A DNA stretch of 64,000 bases from Candidatus Ruthia endofausta (GCF_013342985.1 NZ_CP054490.1:992001-1056000); one strand, 5' to 3'; counted from the first letter of the stretch, positions 1-12,699 are shown. Notes: generated by a model from the letters alone, not told the origin. Program-made: numbers and translations.

Positions 1-244
1 TTATCAAAATAATAATTCAGTTTACTCATCAATCTACCAAGTCTGGTATGCAATTATCCAAAGGATTGAGAAGGTCTGTTATGCAAATAAAATCTGACTT
101 TCCCCAAATAATAATTTGTCTGCCAATTTTAAATCAAATTTATGCTTAATACTACCTCAAGGGTTAATTCATTTAAATTCAATTCGTGCTTATAGCCCCT
201 TTGGGCACAGTAGTGTATTTGCTCAAATTAACGCCATAAACAAA

Positions 245-409
245 ATCATGATAGGCTTAAAGATTGCCTTGACTTTATTACTATTACACTAACACCATCG
301 TCTCTGGCATCAATTTTTTCCATAATGTTCTAGCCTTATCGTCAGAAAATTCTGATTAATATATATAATCAGGCAGTGCAATAAACGCTGTTAATATAGT
401 TTTTTTCAC
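245..409 (-). pseudogene. Relic of LolA-like outer-membrane lipoprotein-sorting protein
   Basis: A GTG at 409-407 overlaps the stop of the upstream RND relic (TAGTG) and opens a frame that looks like a signal-peptide start (VKKTILTAFIALP). It hits a TAA after 17 codons and then continues in frame with ARTLWKKIDARDDG before another stop. The KIDARDDG segment resembles the start of the mature domain of LolA-like proteins that accompany RND/MMPL exporters. This gene order and overlap are what is seen next to such exporters, so I read it as a decayed partner gene. The rest of the protein (1-245) is not readable; one short stretch on the minus strand near 90-140 might come from a third gene, but I cannot support that. 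Confidence 0.5.
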
Positions 410-537
410 TATAAATCTCCTTTATTATGGATGATGAGTTTCATAATCGCAGGCACTAAGAAAAAATCAGCCAATAGCGCAACAAAAATCGCACTGGCAG
501 GCTGTACACCAAAATTAAAAAGTCTTCGCTTTTTATA
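409..537 (-). pseudogene. C-terminal relic of RND/MMPL-family exporter
   Basis: The open minus-strand frame reads NFGVQPASAIFVALLADFF and then LVPAIMKLIIHNK before TAG. That is the typical last transmembrane helix and tail of RND-superfamily predicted exporters (ALLADF-L-PA motif). Everything upstream of about residue -43 is missing: a TAA closes the frame at 538-540 and tRNA-Leu follows, so the gene is a truncated remnant. Its stop overlaps the start of the LolA-like relic, which suggests that both belonged to one operon. Identity rests on the motif only. Confidence 0.55.
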
Positions 538-575
538 TTACACCCTATTCAGATTTTAAATAAGATTATCAAAAG

Positions 576-661
576 TGGTGCCGATGGCCGGAGTCGAACC
601 GGCACAAGCGTAGCTTACCACCCCCTCAAGGTAGCGCGTCTACCAATTCCGCCACATCGGC
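576..661 (-). tRNA. tRNA-Leu(GAG)
   Basis: On the minus strand the acceptor GCCGATG pairs with CATCGGC and CCA is encoded. The D arm is AATTGGTAGACGC, the anticodon loop TTGAGGG gives GAG, a long variable arm is present and the T loop is TTCGACT. The length of about 86 nt fits a class II leucine tRNA. It lies just upstream of secG on the same strand direction's far side, in the tpiA-secG-tRNA-Leu order common in gammaproteobacteria. Confidence 0.95.
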
Positions 662-687
662 ATATAAGGTTGGAATTTGAAATATTA

Positions 688-1047
688 CTAGTTTGGAATA
701 TCACTAATATCTGACCCAGTTGAAATGGGCATAACAACCATAGGCACGTCAGATGGAACTGTCTCACCTGTTACTTGTTCCATAATACTTGTTGGTTCGC
801 TATTAACATCACTGTCATTGGTTGCTAAATAAGCCAATGTCAAACTGGTTAAAAAGAAGCCAAAAGCCAAACTAGCAGTTAACTTGTAAAGAAATGAATT
901 TGCACCTCGTGCACCAAAAACTGACCCAGAAGCACCTGCACCAAAAGCAGCACCTGCATCAGCACCCTTGCCATGTTGCATTAAAATTAAAGCAATTAAA
1001 CCTAGTGCCAATAATATATGAACAATTAAAATAACTTGAAACGACAT
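688..1047 (-). CDS. secG: Preprotein translocase subunit SecG
   Basis: This 119-aa inner-membrane protein is the SecG subunit of the SecYEG channel, which assists SecA-driven export. The sequence shows the SecG pattern: a first TM helix (about 3-22, ending LALGLIALILMQHGKGAD), a glycine/alanine-rich cytoplasmic loop (GAAFGAGASGSVFGARGAN) and a second TM helix (about 55-75). The C-terminal tail is acidic and low in complexity, as in other SecG proteins. It lies 2 nt downstream of tpiA on the same strand and is followed by tRNA-Leu(GAG), so tpiA-secG-tRNA is probably one transcript. Confidence 0.95.
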   Translation of the reverse strand: MSFQVILIVHILLALGLIALILMQHGKGADAGAAFGAGASGSVFGARGANSFLYKLTASLAFGFFLTSLTLAYLATNDSDVNSEPTSIMEQVTGETVPSDVPMVVMPISTGSDISDIPN

Positions 1048-1049
1048 TA

Positions 1050-1796
1050 TTAACCCGCTTTACAAATTTGTAAGAAATCTTGTGCTTTAAGTGAAGCGCC
1101 ACCAATTAGACCGCCATCAATATCTTTACAATTAAGTAATTCAGCTGCGTTACTAAGGTTCATACTACCACCATAAAGAATCGGGGTGGTTTGTGCAATA
1201 TCAGCGTCGTGTTCAGCTAACATTGAGCGAATAAAAACATGTGTGTCCTGTGCTTGCTGTGGCGTTGCGGTAACACCTGTGCCAATTGCCCAAACAGGCT
1301 CATAAGCCACAATAATATTTTTAAACGCGTCAATACCAACCTGATCAATCACTGCTTGAATTTGTTTTGAAACGATCACTTGCGTATTGCCAGATTCTCT
1401 GTCTTCTAACAATTCACCGATACAAAAAAGTGGGGTTAAATTATTATCCAGTGCAACTTGTACTTTTTGTGCAACAATCTCATCGGTTTCACCATAAAGA
1501 CTTCTGCGCTCTGAATGACCGACAATAACATACTGTACACCAAAATCTTTAATCATATCGGCACTGATTTCGCCCGTAAAAGCGCCTGATGCGTTGATAT
1601 TTAAGTTCTGCGCGCCTAAATTAAGTTGTGAATGTACAATCAATGCCTCAACCTGTGACATATAAGGTGAAGGCACACAAACGATGACCTTAGATTTAAC
1701 ATCTGCCATACCTGAAAGAATACCCATAACCAATGTATCCGCCTCTTCTTTTGAGGTATTCATTTTCCAGTTGCCCGCTATGATTACTTGACGCAT
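1050..1796 (-). CDS. tpiA: Triosephosphate isomerase
   Basis: This 248-aa cytosolic TIM barrel interconverts glyceraldehyde-3-phosphate and dihydroxyacetone phosphate in glycolysis, gluconeogenesis and the Calvin cycle. Visible motifs are AGNWKMN with the phosphate-binding Asn and Lys11, the electrophilic His94 in VGHSERR, the catalytic base Glu166 in VAYEPVWAIGTG, and the phosphate loop YGGSMN. Length is normal for the family. It is the first gene of the tpiA-secG-tRNA-Leu unit. In an autotroph with phosphoribulokinase it also serves RuBP regeneration. Confidence 0.98.
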   Translation of the reverse strand: MRQVIIAGNWKMNTSKEEADTLVMGILSGMADVKSKVIVCVPSPYMSQVEALIVHSQLNLGAQNLNINASGAFTGEISADMIKDFGVQYVIVGHSERRSLYGETDEIVAQKVQVALDNNLTPLFCIGELLEDRESGNTQVIVSKQIQAVIDQVGIDAFKNIIVAYEPVWAIGTGVTATPQQAQDTHVFIRSMLAEHDADIAQTTPILYGGSMNLSNAAELLNCKDIDGGLIGGASLKAQDFLQICKAG

Positions 1797-1867
1797 AATA
1801 ATTATCTTTTTTTAAAAAAGAGGTAATGTTACGCTATTTGATTGTAAAAATCAATCCTGTTAGAGTC

Positions 1868-2386
1868 TTAGTGTGAAGATTTCGAGCTAAAATATAAGGC
1901 CAAAGAGACCATTAAAATACCCAAAGAAAAATACATTAAATCTAATGCTGAATTAAATAACATTGACAAAGACACCTCAAAAAAAGTCACCACTAAAATC
2001 ATAAGTATTACTTTAGCAAGTTTAGATTTCAAATCATCCAGTGAATTAATCACCAAAACTTTAGACGACTGGCCGCTTTTTTTAGCCTCATCAATGTCAC
2101 TAATAAAAAGCTCGTACAAGCCCAATGAGAAAATTAACAAAATAGTTGCTAACAAAAATCCATCAATTGAACCTACTGTATGCGCAACCAATTCAATCCT
2201 TAACACCTTTCTAACTTCTGTTGTGGCTGAAATATAATCAAAAGCGTGCATCAATAAAGCAGCCACATCAACTGCAGTGATAACAAATAGTAATAACGAC
2301 AACAATAACGACGAAATAACAGCCGCAAAAACCATGTGGCGAGAACTCCACAATAATTTTTCAAAATACTTTTCTAAACCACTCAT
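1868..2386 (-). CDS. YqhA-type membrane protein (UPF0114)
   Basis: This 172-aa integral membrane protein resembles the UPF0114/YqhA family. It starts with an amphipathic segment (EKYFEKLLWSSRHMVFAAV) followed by a hydrophobic helix (about 18-42), a second helix (about 75-95) preceding the polar stretch ISDIDEAKKSGQSSKVLV, and two closely spaced C-terminal helices (about 125-165). Its function is not established. It stands alone, convergent to nothing and divergent from dnaA, with a 65-bp gap that must carry both promoters. Confidence 0.75.
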   Translation of the reverse strand: MSGLEKYFEKLLWSSRHMVFAAVISSLLLSLLLFVITAVDVAALLMHAFDYISATTEVRKVLRIELVAHTVGSIDGFLLATILLIFSLGLYELFISDIDEAKKSGQSSKVLVINSLDDLKSKLAKVILMILVVTFFEVSLSMLFNSALDLMYFSLGILMVSLALYFSSKSSH

Positions 2387-2451
2387 TGATTAACTCCACG
2401 TGCATAATATAATATTTTAGTATATCATTACTTAATTTTAATTTAGCTTTT

Positions 2452-3753
2452 ATGTCGCAAATCTGGTCAGAATGTTTAAACACTCTTAGAGACAGTATCC
2501 CTCTTTCTCAATATAGTGTATGGATACAGCCCTTAAAAGCATTTGAAAATAACAATACTTTATCTTTATTAGCACCTAATTTTCAAGTGCTTAACTATAT
2601 CAATAAGAACCTGAAAGCACAAATCAAAAATGCAGTTGCACAACACAACAAAAATCTAAAAATTTTTATCAGTATCGCAACCAATCAAAATTCACAAAAC
2701 ACCCAACAACACACCACGCCTTTATTTGAAGACTACACATTTGATAATTTAGTACTGGGCAATGCCAACCAAATGGCCTATGGCGCAACCAAACAAATTG
2801 CTGAAAATATAAAAACCTCGCCCTACAATCCTTTTATTATTTATGGTGGTTCAGGCCTTGGAAAGACGCACTTAATGCAAGCTTCTGGACACTTAGCAAA
2901 AGAAAAAAATCCAAATATTAAAATAATCTATGTACCTTTAATGGACTTTGTTAGGAACATTACCTCCAGCCTGAGACACAACACCATTGAGAATATTAAA
3001 ACTTTTTATCAATCTGCTGATTTATTATTGGTCGATGATGTCCATTTAATTGCAGGCAAAGAAAAATCTCAAGAAGAATTTTTTCATATTTTTAATTTTC
3101 TATTCAGTGGTAAAAAGCAAATTATTTTTACCTGTGACCAACCACCTAAAAACATCAAATCGCTAGAAAATCGCTTAAAAACCCGATTTTCCCAAGGTTT
3201 AAACCTACATCTAACCCCGCCAGAATTAGAAATGCGCGCTGCTATTTTGCTTAAAAAAGCACAAAATAAAAGAATTAACATCAACTTAACAGAAGATACT
3301 GCTTTGTTTATTGCTGGTCATATTTCTTCTAATGTTAGAGACCTTGAAGGTGCACTTCTTAAACTTAAAGCCTTTATTGATTTTTCAAAAATCAATCATG
3401 ATTTTATCTCTAAAGAAATTATTGAAACAGCTTTAGGTGATTTAATCAAACCCCAAGTTAAAAACATCGACATTAACGATATACAAAAAGAAGTGGCTAA
3501 ACATTACGCTTTAACTATCTCTGATTTAAGCTCAAAATCCCGTAAACAACACATGGTACTTGCCAGACAAATGGCAATATTTATTTGCCATGAATTGAGC
3601 TCTTTATCACTGAGCAAAATTGGAAAACATTTTGGAAATCGAGATCATTCCACTGTTTTACATGCGATTAAAAAAATCAAAAAAAAACACCTAGAGAGTA
3701 TTGAAATAAAGAATGATTACGAATTAATAAAATTAAAATTAGCTAACTTATAA
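2452..3753 (+). CDS. dnaA: Chromosomal replication initiator DnaA
   Basis: This 433-aa AAA+ initiator binds DnaA boxes at oriC and melts the origin. The N-terminal domain I (SECLNTLRDSIPLSQYSVWI) is followed by a short, Asn/Gln-rich linker, which explains why it is shorter than E. coli DnaA. The ATPase has Walker A GGSGLGKTHLMQA near residue 132 and Walker B LLLVDDVHLIAG near 190. Domain IV carries the DnaA signature NRDHSTVLHA near 397, which binds DNA. The chosen ATG gives a full domain I. It leads dnaA-dnaN-gyrB, the classical origin cluster. Confidence 0.98.
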   Translation: MSQIWSECLNTLRDSIPLSQYSVWIQPLKAFENNNTLSLLAPNFQVLNYINKNLKAQIKNAVAQHNKNLKIFISIATNQNSQNTQQHTTPLFEDYTFDNLVLGNANQMAYGATKQIAENIKTSPYNPFIIYGGSGLGKTHLMQASGHLAKEKNPNIKIIYVPLMDFVRNITSSLRHNTIENIKTFYQSADLLLVDDVHLIAGKEKSQEEFFHIFNFLFSGKKQIIFTCDQPPKNIKSLENRLKTRFSQGLNLHLTPPELEMRAAILLKKAQNKRININLTEDTALFIAGHISSNVRDLEGALLKLKAFIDFSKINHDFISKEIIETALGDLIKPQVKNIDINDIQKEVAKHYALTISDLSSKSRKQHMVLARQMAIFICHELSSLSLSKIGKHFGNRDHSTVLHAIKKIKKKHLESIEIKNDYELIKLKLANL

Positions 3754-3966
3754 ACATACCCACACCTAACTTATCCAACCAGGTGTTAACAACATTAACA
3801 ACCTAAACACTTTATAAAATTTATACACATATCCATATTTTTTTACATAAAATACTTAAATGTTATCAACAGACTAAAACTTTATTTTTTAAAGAAAAAT
3901 AACCATTATTAACATAAGATAACCATACTAATAATAATAATAACTTTTTGATAAAAGGATTTTCTA
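3754..3966 (+). other. oriC: Candidate oriC (dnaA-dnaN intergenic region)
   Basis: This is a very AT-rich 213-bp spacer. TTATACACA at 3821-3829 is an exact match to the relaxed DnaA box TTWTNCACA. TTATCAACA at 3863-3871 differs from TTATCCACA by one base, and TTATCCAAC at 3771-3779 is a weaker match. Repeats of ATAATA and A/T runs (3890-3950) could be the unwinding element. The only strong box is one, so origin activity is an inference from position and composition; the dnaN ribosome site AAAGGA also lies here (about 3954-3960). Confidence 0.45.
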
Positions 3967-5070
3967 ATGGACACACAACTCACTGTTAAAGAACTACTTG
4001 AACCCCTACAAACAGTTATTAGTGTAGTTGAGAAAAAACAAACATTGCCCATCCTTTCTCATGTTCTTATCCAACTTAAAAATAATTTGTTAACTTTAAC
4101 CACAACAGACATGGAAATTGAGATAAGAGCTTCTCAAGTTATAAAAACCCAAGAAGAAGCTTTTTTTACAATTTATGCAAAAAATTTAATTGATATCATC
4201 AAAAAATTATCAGAAGACACTATAATTGAATTTATTATTGAAAGTTCTAAAATTTACATTAAAACTAATAAAAATTCATTTGAGCTTAATACCTTTAATC
4301 ATCAAGATTTTCCATCATTACCAAAAATAGAAAACAATAATATCATTAAAATTAAACAGCATATTTTAAAAGATTTAATTGAAAACACTAGTTTTTCAAT
4401 GGGTAACCAAGACATTAGAGCTTACTTAAACGGTTTATACTTTGAGTTTGATAAAAATAGTATCACCGTTGTTGCAACTGATGGTCATCGACTTGCTATT
4501 GGCGAAGTGAAACAAGTCAACAACTTATCTAATAAAAAAACAATTATTTTACCAAGAAAAGCGGTACTTGAATTAACCAAACTACTTAATAAAAATAGAC
4601 ACGAAGAAATTACCATCCATTTATCAGATAATTATTTTTATCTTATTAGCAATAATACGACTATTATTAGTCGATTAATTGATGGTAATTTCCCTAACTA
4701 TTTACAAGTATTACCCACAAATTTTAACAACACCATTATTATTGACCGCTTAGCTTTTTTAAATTCACTACAGCAAGCCTCAATTTTTGTTGAAGAACGA
4801 ACTAAAGGTGTTAAATTAATATTTAAGGATTCACAACTACACATTTTTTCACATTCTGAAAGAGGGCAAGCCAAAACACAAATCAGCACTAAAAATTTTG
4901 ATAAAGAAATTGAAATTGCATTTAACATTCACTACTTGATTTCAATTTTAGAAAAATTACACACCAACGAAATTAATATGGTGGTATCTGGTGAAGAAAA
5001 CCAATCTTGTTTACTAAGTAGTATGAATGACGACATTTATCAATATGTTGTTATGCCTATGCGTATTTAG
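3967..5070 (+). CDS. dnaN: DNA polymerase III beta subunit (sliding clamp)
   Basis: This 367-aa protein forms the ring-shaped clamp that tethers DNA polymerase III and other repair proteins to DNA. The sequence has three repeated clamp domains; typical signatures are VVEKKQTLPILSHVLI at the start, TDGHRLAI near residue 170-180 and the C-terminal hydrophobic-pocket ending YQYVVMPMRI. The length is normal. An AAAGGA ribosome site lies about 8 nt ahead of the ATG. The stop codon is the first three bases of a 16-bp perfect palindrome that probably ends the dnaA-dnaN transcript. Confidence 0.98.
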   Translation: MDTQLTVKELLEPLQTVISVVEKKQTLPILSHVLIQLKNNLLTLTTTDMEIEIRASQVIKTQEEAFFTIYAKNLIDIIKKLSEDTIIEFIIESSKIYIKTNKNSFELNTFNHQDFPSLPKIENNNIIKIKQHILKDLIENTSFSMGNQDIRAYLNGLYFEFDKNSITVVATDGHRLAIGEVKQVNNLSNKKTIILPRKAVLELTKLLNKNRHEEITIHLSDNYFYLISNNTTIISRLIDGNFPNYLQVLPTNFNNTIIIDRLAFLNSLQQASIFVEERTKGVKLIFKDSQLHIFSHSERGQAKTQISTKNFDKEIEIAFNIHYLISILEKLHTNEINMVVSGEENQSCLLSSMNDDIYQYVVMPMRI

Positions 5071-5102
5071 TATTATTAATAAATTGTTTATTAATAATAC
5101 TA
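5068..5102 (+). terminator. 16-bp AT-only palindrome at the dnaN stop
   Basis: The dnaN stop TAG begins a perfect inverted repeat: TAGTATTATTAATAAA, loop TTG, then its exact reverse complement. It is all A/T, so it is not a standard GC-rich terminator, but it is long and perfect and sits exactly at the gene end. It probably ends or protects the mRNA on that strand. Confidence 0.5.
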
Positions 5103-7917
<2,815 letters not shown>

Positions 7918-7946
7918 TAAAAACTAATATAAATAAGGAGATAAGT

Positions 7947-8834
7947 ATGTCAAATAAACATCCAGTTATTGTAGTGACAGGCTCATCAGGCGCTGGAACA
8001 ACCTTTGTTAAACGTGCTTTTGAGCATATTTTTAGAAAAGAAAATATTAATCCTTTAATTGTTGAAGGGGATAGTTTTCACAAATATGATCGTACCTCAA
8101 TGAAAGCAAATGTTAAAAAACAAGAGGATTTAGGCAATAATTTCTTTTCTCATTTTGGCCCTGATGCTAATTTATTTGACAAAATTGAACAAACTTTCAA
8201 AGATTATAGCGAAACAGGTAAATGTGATCGTCGTTATTATTTACACTCTGAGAAAGAGGCCGCTGAACACAACCAACGTCTAAACACCGATTTAAACCCA
8301 GGCGAGTTTACCCTTTGGGAAGAAGTAGGTGGTGGTACAGATTTATTATTTTATGAAGGTTTGCATGGCACAGTAGTTACAGGCGATATAAATATGGCAC
8401 AATATAGTGACTTAAAAATTGGCGTTGTTCCCAGTGTTAATCTTGAATGGATTCAAAAAATTCATCGTGATAATTCAGAAAGAGGTTATTCAGCAGAAGA
8501 AACAGTCGATACTATTTTGCGTAGAATGCCAGATTATATTAACTATATAACACCACAATTTTCACAAACAGATATTAATTTCCAACGTGTGGCAACAGTA
8601 GATACTTCCAACCCTTTTATTGCTCGAGATATTCCAACACCAGATGAAAGTTTTGTAGTGATTCGTTTTAATGATTTAGACAAAACACCTGTTGATTTTA
8701 TGTACTTATGCAATATGATTAATGGCTCGTTTATGTCCAGACGTAATACTATCGTTGTTCCAGGTGGAAAAATGAGCTTAACAATGGAAATTATTCTTTA
8801 TCCAATTATTAAAAAAATGATTGAAAATAAGTAA
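7947..8834 (+). CDS. prkB: Phosphoribulokinase
   Basis: This 295-aa enzyme phosphorylates ribulose-5-phosphate to RuBP, the CO2 acceptor of RubisCO. The P-loop GSSGAGTT is at about residues 12-19. The protein has the length and pattern (EGDSFHKYDR, FSHFGPDANLFD, LLFYEGLHG, PSVNLEWIQKIHRD) of the short proteobacterial class I PRK, which is an octamer and NADH-regulated in relatives. A strong AAGGAG ribosome site stands 6-7 nt upstream of the ATG. Its position directly after gyrB, away from other Calvin genes, is unusual among bacteria but fits sulfur-oxidiser symbiont genomes as I know them. Confidence 0.97.
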   Translation: MSNKHPVIVVTGSSGAGTTFVKRAFEHIFRKENINPLIVEGDSFHKYDRTSMKANVKKQEDLGNNFFSHFGPDANLFDKIEQTFKDYSETGKCDRRYYLHSEKEAAEHNQRLNTDLNPGEFTLWEEVGGGTDLLFYEGLHGTVVTGDINMAQYSDLKIGVVPSVNLEWIQKIHRDNSERGYSAEETVDTILRRMPDYINYITPQFSQTDINFQRVATVDTSNPFIARDIPTPDESFVVIRFNDLDKTPVDFMYLCNMINGSFMSRRNTIVVPGGKMSLTMEIILYPIIKKMIENK

Positions 8835-9238
8835 AATGAAAGTAACAAGCAATCCCTTTAAAGCCCAGTTTTTTATTTATTGGTATTATGAGTAATTGCC
8901 GTTAGTGGTATATAATTGGTTTCGGTATTTTAAAGTTTTTTTAGTAATGATATCTAAGTTGTACTTTTAATATTTTCTTACTCTTTATTTTTCTAATAAA
9001 AATAATCTTCCAAAGTATTTAAGGAGAAATTGTGCAATAGATTCAAGAAATCTACTTGCATTAGAACAGGGTATTTCAAATTCTGAAAAAATTATAACAG
9101 AATAATGTCACTTCTTAAGTTCTACTTTAGATTCTTTTATAAGTGTGTGTAGACTAAGAATTGGAGTAATTTGTTATACTACCTCTTATAATCCTTTACC
9201 AAAACTATAAAAAAGTATATTTTTTATACTAAAAAGGC
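8835..9238. other. prkB-leuS convergent spacer, no intact gene
   Basis: This is 404 bp between two convergent genes. I see no RNA gene. A short + strand reading near 9048-9104 (SRNLLALEQGISNSEKIITE, then stop) follows an AAGGAG but lacks a usable start, because GTG CAA is followed by TAG. It could be a relic of a small gene, but I do not recognise it. The inverted repeat AGTATA-TTTTT-TATACT at 9214-9230, flanked by A/T runs, could serve as a weak leuS terminator. Confidence 0.4.
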
Positions 9239-11689
9239 TTATTTGACAACAATATTAACCAATTTATTCGGTATAATGATCACTTTGACGATAGCTTTTC
9301 CTTTGGTGAATTTGGTAATATTTTCATTCGCTAATGCTTGTAGTTTAACTTGTGTTTTATCAGCATCAGTGTTGAGTATTAACTTAGCACGTAGTTTACC
9401 ATTTACTTGAACGATAATTTTCACTTCGTCTTGAGCTAGTGCTGATTCATCAATATTTGGCCATGGTTCGTTGATAATCGCCTTTGTATTGCCTAGTTTT
9501 TGCCACAAGTGATGGCATAGGTGCGGTGAAATTGGGCTTAGGGTTTTAAGTAAGATATGGATAGATTCTTGGCGGACTGCCATAGAGGTTTCGCTGATAT
9601 CATCAAATTTAGACAAGGTATTGCACAGTTCCATAAGTGCGGAAATAACAGTATTAAATAAATGCCTGCGACTTATATCATCGGTAATTTTGCTAAGTGT
9701 TTTATAGGTCTTAAGGCGGATGTCTTTTTGGGTTTTACTAAGATTGTCTAAAGTGCCAATGGCGTGATTTTCATGGTCTTGGATAAAGCCTTTAACTAGG
9801 CGATAAACTTTGTTAATAAAGCGGTATGCGCCTTCTAGACCTGAATCACTCCATTCTAGATCTTGGGTTGGTGGTGCGGCAAATAAGATGAATAGGCGCA
9901 CTGTATCAGCGCCATATTTTTCAATCATTTGTGTAGGGTCAACGGTATTGCCTTTGGATTTACTCATCTTAGCACCATCTTTAAGCACCATACCTTGGGT
10001 GAGTAAGTTTTTAAACGGCTCGTCGTTTTTAATAAAACCCTCATCACGCAATAATTTATTAAAAAATCTAGCATAAAGCAAGTGCAAAATTGCATGTTCA
10101 ATACCGCCAATATATTGGTCTACACCGCCATTGGCTAGCCAATAATTGGCGCGCTTGTCTAGCATTTTATCGTTATTATCTTTGCAAGTGTAGCGGGCAA
10201 AATACCAAGATGATTCAAAGAAAGTGTCGAAAGTGTCAGTTTCTCGCTTTGCTGCCTCGCCACATTTCGGACAAGTTGTTTGATAAAATTTAGGTATTTT
10301 TTTAATCGGCAAGCCAATACCATCAAAACTCACTTCCTTAGGTAAAACAACGGGTAAGTCGGCTTCAGGTACTGCCACTGCTCCGCAACCTGGACAGTTG
10401 ATGATGGGGATTGGGCAGCCCCAGTAGCGTTGGCGTGATATACTCCAATCACGCAAACGGTAGTTGATTTTTTTTCTGCCTAAGTTTTTGTCTGTTAAGG
10501 TCTTGGCAATGCTGTTAAAGGCTTGCTCGAAGTTCATGCCGTTAAATTCACCTGAGTTAAACAACACTCCTTTGTTAATCATGGCGTTTTCATCAATATT
10601 TGCGTTTTCATTAATGACTTGTTTGATAGTAATACCGTATTTTTTGGCAAATTCATAATCCCGTTCATCATGTGCAGGTACACTCATGATTACACCTGTA
10701 CCGTAGTCCATTAAGACAAAATTAGCAATCCAAATAGGTACATCCTCATTTGTCATTGGGTGTGTGCATTTTAGCCCAGAATTAATACCCTTTTTTTCCA
10801 TGGTTTCCATTGCCGCTTCGGTGGTTTTTAGGATTTTGCACTCGTCAATAACGGCTTGTACCTGTGGGTTATTTCTGCCCGCCTCAAGCGCAAGAGGATG
10901 TTCACTGGCGATGGCTAGATAGGTAACACCCATGAGTGTGTCTGGACGAGTAGTGTAAACTCTAAGAGAATCGGCATTACGTCTAGGAAAATCAACCTCT
11001 AGACCAATAGATCTACCAATCCAATTTTTTTGCATGGTTTTGACGGCATCTGGCCAGCCATTAAGTTTATCTAAATCATTGAGCAATTCATCGGCATAAT
11101 TAGTGATACGCATAAACCATTGTGAGATTTCTTTTTTCTCAATCAGGGCATTAGAGCGCCATCCACGCCCATCAATCACTTGTTCATTTGCCAACACGGT
11201 TTGATCAACAGGATCCCAATTAACAATGGCATTTTTCTTATATACCAAGCCTTTTTCAAACAACCTAATGAATAGCCATTGTTCCCAACGATAATATTTT
11301 GGGTGGCAAGTAGCAATTTCGCGCGACCAATCATAACCAAAACCTAGTTGGCTTAATTGGGCTCTCATATAATCGATATTTTTATAGGTCCACTTGGCTG
11401 GCGGGACTTTGTTCTTCAATGCGGCGTTTTCAGCTGGTAAGCCGAACCCATCCCAGCCAATCGGTTGCATGACATTTTTGCCCTGCATTTTTTGATAGCG
11501 TGAAATCACATCGCCAATACTATAATTACGTACATGTCCCATGTGTAAACGCCCAGACGGATAGGGGAACATACTCAAGCAGTAATATTTTTCTTTTGAA
11601 GTGTCTTCGCTGACTTCAAAAGATTTGTTTTCTTGCCAATATTTTTGCGCTTGCGCCTCAATTTGTTGAGCATTATATTCTGAATTCAT
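9239..11689 (-). CDS. leuS: Leucyl-tRNA synthetase
   Basis: This 816-aa class Ia synthetase charges tRNA-Leu. The HIGH box appears as HMGH in [17 protein letters not shown] near residue 48, the editing domain (CP1) spans about 225-420 with [13 protein letters not shown], and the KMSKS loop is at about 573 ([14 protein letters not shown]). The anticodon-binding helical domain and the C-terminal LeuRS tail ([17 protein letters not shown]) are intact. A zinc-knuckle-like [16 protein letters not shown] and CPKCGE are visible. Its start ATG overlaps the pyrD stop by 4 nt, so the two are translationally coupled. Confidence 0.98.
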   Translation of the reverse strand: MNSEYNAQQIEAQAQKYWQENKSFEVSEDTSKEKYYCLSMFPYPSGRLHMGHVRNYSIGDVISRYQKMQGKNVMQPIGWDGFGLPAENAALKNKVPPAKWTYKNIDYMRAQLSQLGFGYDWSREIATCHPKYYRWEQWLFIRLFEKGLVYKKNAIVNWDPVDQTVLANEQVIDGRGWRSNALIEKKEISQWFMRITNYADELLNDLDKLNGWPDAVKTMQKNWIGRSIGLEVDFPRRNADSLRVYTTRPDTLMGVTYLAIASEHPLALEAGRNNPQVQAVIDECKILKTTEAAMETMEKKGINSGLKCTHPMTNEDVPIWIANFVLMDYGTGVIMSVPAHDERDYEFAKKYGITIKQVINENANIDENAMINKGVLFNSGEFNGMNFEQAFNSIAKTLTDKNLGRKKINYRLRDWSISRQRYWGCPIPIINCPGCGAVAVPEADLPVVLPKEVSFDGIGLPIKKIPKFYQTTCPKCGEAAKRETDTFDTFFESSWYFARYTCKDNNDKMLDKRANYWLANGGVDQYIGGIEHAILHLLYARFFNKLLRDEGFIKNDEPFKNLLTQGMVLKDGAKMSKSKGNTVDPTQMIEKYGADTVRLFILFAAPPTQDLEWSDSGLEGAYRFINKVYRLVKGFIQDHENHAIGTLDNLSKTQKDIRLKTYKTLSKITDDISRRHLFNTVISALMELCNTLSKFDDISETSMAVRQESIHILLKTLSPISPHLCHHLWQKLGNTKAIINEPWPNIDESALAQDEVKIIVQVNGKLRAKLILNTDADKTQVKLQALANENITKFTKGKAIVKVIIIPNKLVNIVVK

Positions 11690-12660
11690 AAGGTATTTTT
11701 GTTGGTGTTAGTGTCACAGGTTGATATAGCAGAATTAAGCTCTAATGTGCCCACTAAATCACCAATACTATCCAAATTATTTTCATTTAAATATTCACTA
11801 ATACCATCGTTGATTTTATGACACACTAATGGGTCATAAAACAGTGCTGTACCTATACCAACAGTGGCTGCACCTGCGATAATGAATTCTATTGCATCAT
11901 TAGCAGTGGTAATACCACCTTGACCAATAATGGGTACATTGTGACGTTTGCTGATTTGATAAACTTGATGTACTTTTAACAGAGCGATTGGTTTAATAGC
12001 AGAGCCAGATAGACCACCTTGATTGTTACCAATGATTGGTTTTTTAGTTTTAGTATCAATGGACATACCCATAAGTGTGTTAATCACTGACAAACTGTCA
12101 GTACCTGCATCAATGCAGCGCTGGGCGCTAAAAGCAATGTCAGTTTGGTTGGGTGATAATTTAGTGATGATAGGTTTAGTGGTATTTTTTCGGCAAATTT
12201 CTACGACTCGATAAGACATATCTGGGTCATTGCCAAAAGCCACGCCACCTTCTTTAACATTTGGACAAGAGATGTTAATTTCAATTGCGTCAATATCTGT
12301 ATTGTCAAAGCGTTTGGCAATTTCGCCATATTCTTCAACGGATAAGCCAGAAATATTAATGATAAAATAAGTTTCGGCTTTATCCAATTTTGGTAGGATA
12401 TTGTTAATTACCACATCAGTGCCAGGATTTTGCAATCCAATGGCATTAATCATACCACTAGGTGTTTCACATATTCGATGAGGGACATTACCTAAACATG
12501 GCTCTAGGGTTGTGCCTTTAAGACAAACTGCGCCCACATCAGCGTTAGAAAATCCATCAATACGTGTATATTCCTCACCAAAGCCAACACAGCCTGATAA
12601 AAGAACAATGGGTGAGTTTAGCGAAAGCCCGCAGAATTGAGTCTTTAAGTTATTATGCAT
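11686..12660 (-). CDS. pyrD: Dihydroorotate dehydrogenase, class 1-like
   Basis: This 324-aa FMN enzyme oxidises dihydroorotate to orotate in pyrimidine synthesis. The catalytic cysteine is Cys132 in [13 protein letters not shown], which is the class 1 (cytosolic) signature; class 2 quinone-linked enzymes use serine. FMN/phosphate-binding segments [27 protein letters not shown] and the C-terminal [13 protein letters not shown] are present. It resembles the NAD-linked 1B catalytic subunit; the partner PyrK is not in this window. The gene is upstream of and overlaps leuS and is divergent from bioD. Confidence 0.88.
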   Translation of the reverse strand: MHNNLKTQFCGLSLNSPIVLLSGCVGFGEEYTRIDGFSNADVGAVCLKGTTLEPCLGNVPHRICETPSGMINAIGLQNPGTDVVINNILPKLDKAETYFIINISGLSVEEYGEIAKRFDNTDIDAIEINISCPNVKEGGVAFGNDPDMSYRVVEICRKNTTKPIITKLSPNQTDIAFSAQRCIDAGTDSLSVINTLMGMSIDTKTKKPIIGNNQGGLSGSAIKPIALLKVHQVYQISKRHNVPIIGQGGITTANDAIEFIIAGAATVGIGTALFYDPLVCHKINDGISEYLNENNLDSIGDLVGTLELNSAISTCDTNTNKNTL

Positions 12661-12699
12661 GGGTGGTATTATACATTTTTACTGTTAAAATTATTATTC

